This document shows, piece after piece, positions 1-7,525 of a stretch of 40,893 nt of DNA. Origin of the DNA: a virus; the IMG/VR virus record IMGVR_UViG_3300031569_000014, positions 1 through 40,893 of that record; one strand, 5' to 3'. Every line of letters begins with the position of its first letter. The stretch's first letter is position 1. The notes beneath the pieces are model-generated. The model saw only the letters and a list, made by a program, of their open reading frames with translations, did not search any database and was not told the DNA's origin. A program made the position numbers and the translations under genes.

Positions 1-119
1 ACCTCCGCTTTAATAAATGCTATGTTTGCATCTAACAATGCCCATGCATTCGGATACGTGTTGTCGTTTACTCCAATACCTGGATAAAACTTGTAATTAT
101 AAATCTTTTTCTTAGCCAT
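1..119 (-). CDS. Virion structural protein, N-terminal fragment (cut by window edge)
   Basis: An open frame starts with ATG at 119 and runs off the left edge, giving about 39 residues that begin MAKKKIYNYKFYPGIG and include a short NDNTYPNAW stretch. The start is 5 nt past the stop codon of the preceding gene (125-127) and is preceded by AAAGAGA, a plausible ribosome-binding site. The opening looks like the N-terminus of T4-like marine phage structural proteins, but this is from memory of the style and not from a search. Only the first residues are visible, so no function is assigned. Its place at the end of a fibre-gene series suggests another tail or fibre component. Confidence 0.7.
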   Translation of the reverse strand, partial: MAKKKIYNYKFYPGIGVNDNTYPNAWALLDANIAFIKAE

Positions 120-124
120 TCTCT

Positions 125-682
125 TTATGCTCCAAATGCTACTGCAAGGGCTGTGGCCGTTGCGTCTACATAACTTTTACTAGTTGCGTGTGTACCCAGT
201 GTAGGTTGATTAACCAACAATACATTGTTACTGATATTTACGTCTCCGACGAAGCTTGCACCATTCATATTGATTGATGATGCTGAGCTGTCTGGATTCG
301 TTGCCATATCAATTGTGTGTACTCTTATTTGTGAAGGAGTATTATATCCAATTTCTACATTGTCTATGCTACCCGGAAGTGCTCCAACACTTTTAATAAT
401 TACTCTGCCGTTAACTACTGATAATGCAGTGTCAGACAAGTAGTTAACTTTAAAAACACCACCGGTTACAGCAAGGCTATCAAAACTATTTGATACTTGT
501 GTTCCCGTATCGTCACCTGCATCATCTGCTGGAGGAACATAAGCAACAAACGGTGTTCCGTTGAGCAAAATGCTTTGAACATCGATAACAGGAGTAGTTA
601 GTTTACCAGCTGTGTCGACTGTAAAGAAAGGACTTTCAAATCCATTTTGTGCTTGGAATTTATCGTTAATTACTGTTGCCAT
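125..682 (-). CDS. Fibre-type structural protein, 185 aa
   Basis: This small protein is rich in Thr, Ser, Asn and Val, with short alternating beta-strand patterns typical of phage fibres. Near the C-terminus it has a T-H-A-T-S-K-S-Y-V-D-A motif, a variant of the NKxYVD motif that often sits just before a fibre tip or trimerisation region; the 36357-35407 protein has a related NKKYVDD. No membrane segment, signal peptide or enzyme motif is visible. The start follows a GGGAA site. It lies 12 nt downstream of the cupredoxin-fibre gene and 5 nt upstream of the next gene, so it is probably co-transcribed with both. Exact role is unknown; a short accessory fibre is the best reading. Confidence 0.75.
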   Translation of the reverse strand: MATVINDKFQAQNGFESPFFTVDTAGKLTTPVIDVQSILLNGTPFVAYVPPADDAGDDTGTQVSNSFDSLAVTGGVFKVNYLSDTALSVVNGRVIIKSVGALPGSIDNVEIGYNTPSQIRVHTIDMATNPDSSASSINMNGASFVGDVNISNNVLLVNQPTLGTHATSKSYVDATATALAVAFGA

Positions 683-694
683 TGTATTCCCTTA

Positions 695-2170
695 TTAAAT
701 TGCGCTTATCGATTTGATTGTAATAGTTCCTGCCATTGATGCATGTGATGTACATACATATCCATAGTTTCCTGAGATATTTGAAGGAATTTTCCAATAC
801 AATGTACCAGATGTTTTACCTTGTGCCGATGAACCAGTTGTTTCTGTGCCGTCTAACGCAACGTGTACTAATCCAGTACTGTATACCGATCCACCACTAT
901 TCTGAATTTGGAATGGGTGATTTGCTGTTGTAATCTTAAATGCAATAGTTGCCCCTGCCAATGCAAAGAGTGTTGGATCTTCTGTTGCACCATACTGATC
1001 AAATTTATATCCATTGTTTGAATCTGCTGTCACAGTTAATGTTGTAATTGCAGGATATGCTATTTGGTCAATAGTATGTTCACTGTCTACCCAAGAACTT
1101 CCGTTATATACAAGTACATTACCAGTTGTAACTCCAGTAACATCAACACCACTAAGTGTTGCAAGTGTTGGAGAAGTTCCGTTAATAGTAATTGTATCAC
1201 CCGTTATTGCTGTAGTAATATTTGTACCACCGGCAATAGTTAGTGTGTCAGTTGCACTGTCTGCTTCTGCAAGACCTGAGTCTGCTTGAACATTACTAAA
1301 TGCATTTTGGTTTGCTTCACCACTTAGTGCATCACCTGCATAGTTAATAGTAAGCGTATCACCAACAATACTAGTTGTAATGTTTGTGCCGCCTGCTAGT
1401 GTTAATGTGTCAGTTGCGGCATTTGCAGTTGTTGTTCCAGTATCGCCTGCAACTGTTTCGAATAAGTTCTGAATGCCAGTTGCGGCTGGTGTAATAAATG
1501 TAAATGTACCGTTGCCGTTTGCAGATAATACTTGTCCACTCGACCCATCAGTAATACTTAAACTAACAAGCGTTGTTGGAATGGTCGGCTTGTTATTTAG
1601 GTTATTATAGTTTGTAAAGTACGAGCTATCAAAGCCATCAAGGGTGCCAGCATCAACTGCCGCGCCACCTGATGATACGTCAACCCCAGGTGCCCATTTG
1701 CCTCCGTCCCATTTAAGAACGTTACCTGCTTGCGGTGCTTGTGAAGTTGTATCAACATCAGTTAAACTATTAATAGTTCCCGTGTATGCAACTGCTGACA
1801 GTGGATCAGTGTAGTTTGGAATTGCGCCGCCACTAGCGTCTAATAGCATTTTACGCCATGCACTTGAGTGTGCAACATAAACTGTTCCGCCTTCGTGTAC
1901 ATGTAGCATTGCACCATGATATGTGCTTGTACTAATTGCGTTCATTTGGTTTAACGTTGACGCATGAAATGATACTTTGTTAATTTTGTTATCGTCGTTT
2001 GGAATATCAAGTTCTAAACTTGAGTTCACTAAGTCCTTTAAGTTTGTACCGTCGCCTAACGAACTATATAGTTCGTCTGTATTAGTATTGATCTTAGTAG
2101 CACCTGCTCTAAGACTATCACCAGTACCGTCGTTTGCGGCTGTTCCTAAATTTAAAATTGATTTTGCCAT
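695..2170 (-). CDS. Fibre protein with C-terminal cupredoxin-like copper domain, 491 aa
   Basis: The N-terminus (GTAANDGTGDSLRAGATKIN) is a common phage fibre leader. The middle contains two nearly identical beta segments, each with the core TLAGGTNITT or TIAGGTNITT followed by a GDTxTIN strand. The last 100 or so residues differ: they contain NHPFQI (His 418) and, near the end, YGYVCTSHASMAGTI with Cys 473, His 476 and Met 479. This H...C-x2-H-x2-M arrangement is the type-1 copper ligand set of cupredoxins, and the C-x2-H-x2-M spacing matches amicyanin. I infer a fibre whose tip or lateral domain is a plastocyanin-like fold. Whether copper is bound is not shown by sequence. The gene follows the 2688-2173 gene after 2 nt, suggesting translational coupling. 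Confidence 0.8.
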   Translation of the reverse strand: MAKSILNLGTAANDGTGDSLRAGATKINTNTDELYSSLGDGTNLKDLVNSSLELDIPNDDNKINKVSFHASTLNQMNAISTSTYHGAMLHVHEGGTVYVAHSSAWRKMLLDASGGAIPNYTDPLSAVAYTGTINSLTDVDTTSQAPQAGNVLKWDGGKWAPGVDVSSGGAAVDAGTLDGFDSSYFTNYNNLNNKPTIPTTLVSLSITDGSSGQVLSANGNGTFTFITPAATGIQNLFETVAGDTGTTTANAATDTLTLAGGTNITTSIVGDTLTINYAGDALSGEANQNAFSNVQADSGLAEADSATDTLTIAGGTNITTAITGDTITINGTSPTLATLSGVDVTGVTTGNVLVYNGSSWVDSEHTIDQIAYPAITTLTVTADSNNGYKFDQYGATEDPTLFALAGATIAFKITTANHPFQIQNSGGSVYSTGLVHVALDGTETTGSSAQGKTSGTLYWKIPSNISGNYGYVCTSHASMAGTITIKSISAI

Positions 2171-2172
2171 TC

Positions 2173-2688
2173 TTACACCTTATCAAATGTTATGTTCGTA
2201 TTATCAAAATACGTACTTGTTGCATCAAAAGTATTTATTCCAGAGCCTTCCTCGACACTAGACACGTCTGCAATAATAGCAGGCGGAGTCAATTGATGTA
2301 TTGTTTTTGCATACGTTGCATGATATATTAATTTAGCGCCAGAGTATATACTACTTGACGGATTAACGTGTATCTTGCAAATGCTTTCGTCTACAGTAAC
2401 CGATAATGCAATTAGTTCTTGGTTAATACTTGATCTTCCAAATACACTTGCTACTGCTCTATCAGGTCTTGCAACTACTGAAAGTTGCATAATTTCTTTT
2501 TCGTTTGAATCAAATTCAACTGTGATTTGATACGTTACACTACTGAATTCGCCAACATGCCATTGATCCATAATCGTGTTGTAGTGACAGCCGATCCAAT
2601 TACCTTTATAACTAAAGCTAGATCTGTCCGGCAGATGAATTGTTTGGTTTGAGCCTTTTGTAAATAGGCCTGTTAGAAGTTTATTCAT
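2173..2688 (-). CDS. Unrecognised virion-associated protein, 171 aa
   Basis: I do not recognise a family. The protein has mixed alpha/beta composition with several hydrophobic beta strands, no signal peptide and no membrane helix. It has GNWIGCHYN and WHVGEF segments near the N-terminus and a Ser/Thr/Asn-rich C-terminal tail. It is the first gene after the enzyme operon. It carries its own late-promoter-like GATAAATA (2707-2714) and a GGAG ribosome-binding site before ATG 2688, and is followed after 2 nt by the cupredoxin-fibre gene. That arrangement suggests it starts a new virion transcription unit and may attach to, or assemble, the fibre encoded after it. Confidence 0.7.
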   Translation of the reverse strand: MNKLLTGLFTKGSNQTIHLPDRSSFSYKGNWIGCHYNTIMDQWHVGEFSSVTYQITVEFDSNEKEIMQLSVVARPDRAVASVFGRSSINQELIALSVTVDESICKIHVNPSSSIYSGAKLIYHATYAKTIHQLTPPAIIADVSSVEEGSGINTFDATSTYFDNTNITFDKV

Positions 2689-2706
2689 AGTTCATGCTCC
2701 ATATTG

Positions 2707-2714
2707 TATTTATC
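2707..2714 (-). promoter_or_regulatory. T4-type late promoter, GATAAATA
   Basis: GATAAATA on the minus strand lies 19 nt before ATG 2688. It differs at one base from the T4 late consensus TATAAATA, and the same variant precedes genes 11978, 20274 and 37032 in this window. It would start the left-most fibre transcription unit. Confidence 0.55.
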
Positions 2715-2745
2715 GTTTTATAAAGATATGCAACAGTACAGATTT

Positions 2746-3309
2746 TTATGATATATCTACTAAACTATGGGCAAATTGATATAAATTATCAAAAATTTCA
2801 GTCTGCTTTTTAAGATCTTTGTTTGCAAACGTATTTAACTTCTTAACAGTTTCTGCTCCGTATCCTGTACGTAGTAACACAGGTCTTGCTTTTGCTTTTA
2901 CTGCGGCCTTAAGGTCACTAATTTTATCTCCAACATACAAACCGTTTTTCCAATCACATCCTACTTCTGCGGCCGCACGTTTAAACATTCCTACATTAGG
3001 CTTTGCGTAAATATCGTCTTTAAGACTAGTGGTTGAATAATAAAGGCCATTAATGCTCTTGCATCCAATGTCGCCTAATAATTTAAGCATATGATTATGT
3101 ACTAGGTCAACATCAACTTCGTCCATTATTCCTTTACTGATCCCACCTTGATTAGTAAGGATAACAACGTCATACCCCTTATCTCTAATCATTTTTACAG
3201 CTTCTAAACTACCTTCAATTGGTGTAAACTGCTCAGGGCGAGTTACATATGTTCCAATATCTACATTAATAGTACCATCTCTGTCTAATCCAATTACCGG
3301 TGTACTCAT
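2746..3309 (-). CDS. HAD-family phosphatase, GmhB / histidinol-phosphatase-like, 187 aa
   Basis: The HAD motifs are complete: motif I GLDRDGTIN (nucleophile Asp 9, acid/base Asp 11), motif II LTNQGG (Thr 52), the motif III lysine in KPNVGMF (Lys 103) and motif IV YVGDKISDL (Asp 128). The closest family by pattern is D-glycero-D-manno-heptose-1,7-bisphosphate 7-phosphatase and histidinol phosphatase. Those usually carry a Cys/His zinc loop before the KP motif. Here that loop reads YYSTTSLKDDIYAKP and has no cysteine. A start at 3330 is possible, but ATG 3309 has GGAGA seven bases upstream and follows the preceding stop as TAACATG, so I prefer it. It is the last gene of the enzyme operon. The substrate is probably a sugar or small-molecule phosphate. 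Confidence 0.85.
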   Translation of the reverse strand: MSTPVIGLDRDGTINVDIGTYVTRPEQFTPIEGSLEAVKMIRDKGYDVVILTNQGGISKGIMDEVDVDLVHNHMLKLLGDIGCKSINGLYYSTTSLKDDIYAKPNVGMFKRAAAEVGCDWKNGLYVGDKISDLKAAVKAKARPVLLRTGYGAETVKKLNTFANKDLKKQTEIFDNLYQFAHSLVDIS

Positions 3310-3310
3310 G

Positions 3311-4171
3311 TTACGGTCTCCATCTATCATCTGACCAGCCTACTTGTTCTTTATTAAACCAATCTAGTTCAAAAAGTAAAATATCATCAGTGGCTGTTAA
3401 TGTTTGCTTCCATGTTTCAACAAACTCTAAAGTTTTATTATTTAATTTGCAAACGTGTTCTTGTATAAAATTTGCGGCTTCGTGTGTGAGTGGATGCACT
3501 TCGGGCTGACTCATATGTAAATGTTCTGGATTTTTACTAGGCACACTTGTTGGTCTTGTTTTAAAAAACTCGTCGTCGACTCCAAAGCCTAGTGCATTAA
3601 GTATTGGTGGACAAGTAGTTTTAATATCATCTTTGTATTTTTCTAGTATTGCTCTACAATCTTCTAATTCTAAATATTTGTTTTTAGTATTAAATTCTTT
3701 ACTAAGTTCGTTCCAGCCCTCTGTTGGCTCTCTAAAGCCAGTAGATATAACATTACATCCAATATTTTCTAATGCTTTGTGTGTACTGCTTATTAATGCA
3801 CAGTCTCTCATTGTTGCCCATATAGGATCTGCATAGTCCCAAGAATTTTCATAACGATAATTGTTTACAATAAATGCTTCATCAGTATTATTAGCGTTAA
3901 AGTTACCTGGTGTCCACCAACCTCGGCCCATATGATATCTGTCTTCGCGGAAAAAACTAGACCACTGTAGTAAGATGATATCGTCTTTATTAAATTTGTG
4001 TTCAGTGTTTGCTTCCCATAGTCGGGTTGATATGTATTGATTACCTGCACCACTACGTCCCCAGTTCTCTCCAACAGTGGCACCTTCTTCTACGTAATGA
4101 TGTATTAATACATCTGCCCAAGTGGGATAAAAATACTGTGTTAGACTGCATCCAAATGCAAATACCCTCAT
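3311..4171 (-). CDS. SGNH-hydrolase-like protein (GDSL family), 286 aa
   Basis: The N-terminus has FAFGCSLTQ, a GDS-like block I with candidate nucleophile Ser 9. It is followed by GRSGAGNQYI, matching blocks II and III of SGNH hydrolases (Gly and Asn 44). Near the C-terminus QPEVHPLTHEA supplies a candidate catalytic His 226. SGNH enzymes are esterases or acyl/acetyl transferases acting on lipids, sugars or modified peptides. Similar stand-alone proteins occur in marine phages, with no substrate known to me. The start overlaps the halogenase stop as ATGA, so translation is coupled. There is no signal peptide, so it would act in the cytoplasm or in the virion. The classical D-x-x-H is replaced by P-E-V-H, so activity is not assured. 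Confidence 0.75.
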   Translation of the reverse strand: MRVFAFGCSLTQYFYPTWADVLIHHYVEEGATVGENWGRSGAGNQYISTRLWEANTEHKFNKDDIILLQWSSFFREDRYHMGRGWWTPGNFNANNTDEAFIVNNYRYENSWDYADPIWATMRDCALISSTHKALENIGCNVISTGFREPTEGWNELSKEFNTKNKYLELEDCRAILEKYKDDIKTTCPPILNALGFGVDDEFFKTRPTSVPSKNPEHLHMSQPEVHPLTHEAANFIQEHVCKLNNKTLEFVETWKQTLTATDDILLFELDWFNKEQVGWSDDRWRP

Positions 4172-5631
4172 ACTAGATGCCTTAATAACTCTAGCATTAA
4201 CTTATGTGGGATTGTTTTTGATCGATCAAAATTTATTTTGTGCTTACAAATCTCATCAATTTGCATTAGTACTTCATCGGGCAACATATTATATTGTGTT
4301 AAAATGCTATCAGTATCAAACAAATCTAATCCATGCATTACTAGTGCAACATTATATTCGTTAAACAACACTTTCTTTGTATATGATGTAAAATCATCAG
4401 CAATGGGCAATCGCGTCTTCCACATTTTTAAATTTTCTTGTAGTGTATGTGGCAATGGAGTACTTGCTACTTTGTTCCAAAACGGCGTATCACGCCTATT
4501 GCTAACATAGTGCAATGCAATAAAGTCTCTAACATTTTCCATTATAGCATTAACTTCTATGTTATATCGATTAATACTTTGTTCATTATAATTAATCATA
4601 CGACGAGCTAATAAGAATGCTTGATTGATACTAGTACCAATACTACTTGCTTCTAAAGGTTCTACAAAACTAGCACTAAGGCCAATAGCACAAACATTTT
4701 TAATCCAAGGACGATCAACTGCACCTGGGTCAAATTTAATATGTTTTGCTACGTCAATACTATGTCCTAAATATTTTTCAACTTCTATTTGTGCCTGTTC
4801 TGCTGTAATAAAGTTACTGTCAAAAATATACCCGTTTCCTTTACGCCCTTGTACCGGTATACGAAACATCCAACCAGCATCCATTGCTTTAGCTAGAGTC
4901 CATAACGGAGTTTCTTCTTCTTGGGGAGTAGGAAATACAATAGCTTCCTTCATTAGCAAATGATCACTATAACTATTCCAAGTTGCTCCCAGCTTTCCAA
5001 TTAATAGTCTAGAAAATCCTGTACAATCAATATAAAAATCATAATTATATGTTTTAGTTTTACTTGTAATGTAATCTATACCTTGGGTGTTGACTGCTAC
5101 ATCTACTATTTCATCATCAAATACATTACATCCTTTTTCAATTGCAAACTTAGTTAAAAAATTATTTAATTTTTGTGTATTAAAGTGATATTGACTAACT
5201 CCAGTATCGTTTGGACGCTCATCTATAAATTTATTAAATGGTACATTGTTATTCCAAAGATAATCACCCGTCATGTCTCTTGGATTGCATTGTTCACCAA
5301 TAAGTTTTGCAAATGCGGCAGGTAATCCTAAATGTTCAAACACAAAAGGAGAATGTACACTTTGAAGATATGGTTTATCTCCCCAATCTTCAAACATAAT
5401 TCCTGTTTTGAATGTTGCATCACATTCATTAATAAGTTGTGCAGTCTGTATGCCAACATGATCCATAAATACTGACCAATGTTCTGTTGTCCCTTCACCA
5501 ACTCCAATAGTTCCAATTTTTTCTGATCGGATAATGTCTACTTGATAGTTTGGATAAGTGGTTTTTAGAATTAATGCTGATACAAATCCTGCTGTACCGC
5601 CGCCTACTACTGCTATTTTCATGTCATTCAT
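4168..5631 (-). CDS. Flavin-dependent (tryptophan-type) halogenase, 487 aa
   Basis: The FAD-binding GxGxxG-type motif is GGGTAG (residues 10-15), followed by the family's IGVGEGT (42-48). The lysine expected to form or position the hypohalous acid (Lys 79 in PrnA) is in CDATFKTGIMFEDW (Lys 75). The WxWxIP signature appears as WMFRIP (254-259), and the second catalytic-site block is SFVEPLEASSIG (Glu 324/Glu 327). These enzymes use FADH2, O2 and halide to halogenate aromatic substrates. A marine cyanophage member, VirX1, has been reported to favour iodination; kinship with it is my inference. The start overlaps the preceding stop (ATGAATGA); a second ATG at 5622 is also possible. No flavin reductase is encoded in the window, so FADH2 would come from the host. 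Confidence 0.93.
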   Translation of the reverse strand: MNDMKIAVVGGGTAGFVSALILKTTYPNYQVDIIRSEKIGTIGVGEGTTEHWSVFMDHVGIQTAQLINECDATFKTGIMFEDWGDKPYLQSVHSPFVFEHLGLPAAFAKLIGEQCNPRDMTGDYLWNNNVPFNKFIDERPNDTGVSQYHFNTQKLNNFLTKFAIEKGCNVFDDEIVDVAVNTQGIDYITSKTKTYNYDFYIDCTGFSRLLIGKLGATWNSYSDHLLMKEAIVFPTPQEEETPLWTLAKAMDAGWMFRIPVQGRKGNGYIFDSNFITAEQAQIEVEKYLGHSIDVAKHIKFDPGAVDRPWIKNVCAIGLSASFVEPLEASSIGTSINQAFLLARRMINYNEQSINRYNIEVNAIMENVRDFIALHYVSNRRDTPFWNKVASTPLPHTLQENLKMWKTRLPIADDFTSYTKKVLFNEYNVALVMHGLDLFDTDSILTQYNMLPDEVLMQIDEICKHKINFDRSKTIPHKLMLELLRHLV

Positions 5632-6199
5632 CTAATGTATACCATCCCGTTACAATGTACTTACTTCCTTTGTAAATAGGATTGCCGCGATGTGGATGGG
5701 TAAATGCTGTAGGGAAAATACTTAGCTTGCCTGGTTCGGGCTTAACTTTAACTCCTTGGTATAGGAATTCTGTTTCGCCGCCTTCTTCTACAGCATTTAA
5801 GTAAACTGTGTAAGCAAGTACCCGCGAACACGAACTTAGTGATGCGCTTTCACAATGCCAAGCATGATAACCTTGGTGCGGCATAGTCTTTTGTATACTC
5901 ATTCCTTTAGGAGAATGCTGTAAAACGTTACCTAAACTTTCATACTTAGTACGATACTTTTCTGTGTACACTTTATTAAGAGTAGCATAGAAATAACGAC
6001 ACAAGTCATCGTCTGCATGGTATCTTGAATTATGATTTGCCCAATCCATAATAATTCTTTCGTCTTGATTCTTTGTACTGCTTTCAAGGTTTGTTAATTG
6101 ACTGGCAGACATTTCTTCAAAGCGTTTAATTATTTGCTTACACCAATCAATCGGAAAAACATTCGAGTATTCTTCAAGTCCGTCAAAATTATCTTTCAT
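5624..6199 (-). CDS. 2OG-Fe(II) oxygenase, prolyl-4-hydroxylase-like, 191 aa
   Basis: The double-stranded beta-helix metal site is visible: YHAWHCES gives His 115 and Glu 117 (H-x-E in place of H-x-D). FPTAFTHPHRGNP gives the distal His (168 or 170), and Lys 180 in GSKYIVTGW is where P4H enzymes hold the 2-oxoglutarate carboxylate. This arrangement matches the small P4H-like oxygenases common in T4-like marine phages. Family members hydroxylate prolines or other side chains of proteins, or small molecules. The gene has a clean AGGAG ribosome-binding site and overlaps the halogenase start, so the two are translationally coupled. The acceptor is unknown. Confidence 0.88.
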   Translation of the reverse strand: MKDNFDGLEEYSNVFPIDWCKQIIKRFEEMSASQLTNLESSTKNQDERIIMDWANHNSRYHADDDLCRYFYATLNKVYTEKYRTKYESLGNVLQHSPKGMSIQKTMPHQGYHAWHCESASLSSCSRVLAYTVYLNAVEEGGETEFLYQGVKVKPEPGKLSIFPTAFTHPHRGNPIYKGSKYIVTGWYTLDE

Positions 6200-6210
6200 T
6201 TATTTTTCTC

Positions 6211-6930
6211 CTATATAAAGAATTGTTGATTAATTCTATAATTTTTATCTGTAAACATGCTTGGCTTTACATATGCCGAGTGTAGCAAGGATTGATTGTA
6301 CAATACCATTCTATTATACTGCATTGGAACCATTCCAATCATTTTCCAATCATGTGAACTATCAGTTATGTATTTTGTTACTTTAGTAGTACCAGTAACA
6401 TCCATTCCGATATCTCCGTTTATTAGTTGTACTCGGTCAGTAAAGCATGTTTCGCCTCCAAACTCGTAAAAGCTAGTGCCGCCGTTACACTCGTTAGCAT
6501 TGTTTAAGTAAATTGTACTAGCAAGATTTGTTCCTGAAGGATTATCTTGATGCGGCACAAGTGGCGGCAACTTATCTGACTGCATAACATTAACCATAAA
6601 GGTTGCATTCATAAAACTATTTTGCATGTATTCTTGTGGTTTATGTTCCATAATCTCTGGAAAATATGTTCTACTCAATTGATCAAATGCCCAAGCCATA
6701 CCGCTTAACTCATAAAATGCATTTACTCTCTCGGCAGGATTGCCTCCTCTAATACGTTTATTAGTTGATGCTGGAATATCTAATGCAAGTTGTCGCACCA
6801 TATCTGGATTCTTATAAAAATTATCAACTACTAATACTGGAACTTTATGTTGTCCAAATCTCCATAGCCTTGCATCAAAGTCTCGGTTAATATCAAATGT
6901 TTCTACTTCGTTAATTGTATTTTTATTCAT
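6211..6930 (-). CDS. DUF6445-like 2OG-Fe(II) oxygenase-fold protein, 239 aa
   Basis: After a short leader, the sequence PVLVVDNFYKNPDMVRQLAL is the usual opening of this family. The iron site is VPHQDN (His 127, Asp 129) with the distal His in SLLHSAY (His 217) and Arg 232 near the C-terminus, so the full H-x-D...H set is present. To my knowledge, related proteins are often encoded next to tryptophan halogenases in bacteria, and here the halogenase is two genes downstream, so a shared pathway is plausible. Start ATG 6930 overlaps the preceding stop and has AAGGAA as ribosome-binding site. Reaction and substrate are unknown. Confidence 0.8.
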   Translation of the reverse strand: MNKNTINEVETFDINRDFDARLWRFGQHKVPVLVVDNFYKNPDMVRQLALDIPASTNKRIRGGNPAERVNAFYELSGMAWAFDQLSRTYFPEIMEHKPQEYMQNSFMNATFMVNVMQSDKLPPLVPHQDNPSGTNLASTIYLNNANECNGGTSFYEFGGETCFTDRVQLINGDIGMDVTGTTKVTKYITDSSHDWKMIGMVPMQYNRMVLYNQSLLHSAYVKPSMFTDKNYRINQQFFI

Positions 6931-7525
6931 TTATACGTTCCTTAATAATAAAATTAGCACTAATTGTTGCTCTTACTTCTGTGCTATTGTTAGGCGAAAC
7001 ATAATGTTCTAATGTGCTTGGAAAATATATAATGTCACCTTCGTCTAGTGGGGGTGTTATTCTATTGTTAAACTTAAAAGGCTGTGTAGTTAACTTTGGT
7101 AAGTCTGATTGATGGAAATAATCATATGCATTTTTGTAAAATGTAAAGTTTCCGCTATTAGTAGGCGTGTGCATCATATATGCACAACTAATAATAGATT
7201 CTCCAGCATGATTGTGAACTTCTTGGAATTGCCCATTGGTGTATCTATTGAGCCAACATTCAATCCTGTAATCTCTTGGAAGATCTAGTTCGTAAATTTC
7301 CAAGTACTCATTAAGACCTGCAATAGCCGACTTAATAAACTGTTGCCAAGGTAAGCTATCAGCATCTCTATTACCGAAAGTTGTATCTACGTTACTATTC
7401 CATGTTGGAACTTCACTAAAGTACTCATCGCCTTTGAGTACTTCAGTAAAATCCGCTTGTATATCTACATGGTTGGCTAACTTTGCTTTATATACCGGTA
7501 CAGAATATATAGATTGATGTGTCAC
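6923..7525 (-). CDS. 2OG-Fe(II) oxygenase, PF13759-like, 200 aa
   Basis: The protein shows the pattern of the putative 2OG-Fe(II) oxygenase family with an H-x-H metal motif. EVHNHAGESIISCAYMM gives His 104 and His 106, NSGNFTFY is the typical following strand, and DIIYFPSTLEHYVSPN gives the distal His 174, with Arg 185 for 2-oxoglutarate. The start is GTG at 7525, overlapping the TAG stop of the carbamoyltransferase by one base; no in-frame ATG upstream of the conserved part offers an alternative. It is the third of four oxygenases in the operon in transcription order 10011, 7525, 6930, 6199 counting from position two, and is not close in sequence to the others, so it was acquired as a separate family and not by local duplication. 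Confidence 0.87.
   Translation of the reverse strand: MTHQSIYSVPVYKAKLANHVDIQADFTEVLKGDEYFSEVPTWNSNVDTTFGNRDADSLPWQQFIKSAIAGLNEYLEIYELDLPRDYRIECWLNRYTNGQFQEVHNHAGESIISCAYMMHTPTNSGNFTFYKNAYDYFHQSDLPKLTTQPFKFNNRITPPLDEGDIIYFPSTLEHYVSPNNSTEVRATISANFIIKERINE

Noticed and set aside
3310-3330. Upstream start at 3330 for the HAD phosphatase
   Set aside because: It would overlap the SGNH gene by 20 nt without a ribosome-binding site, while ATG 3309 has GGAGA at good spacing.
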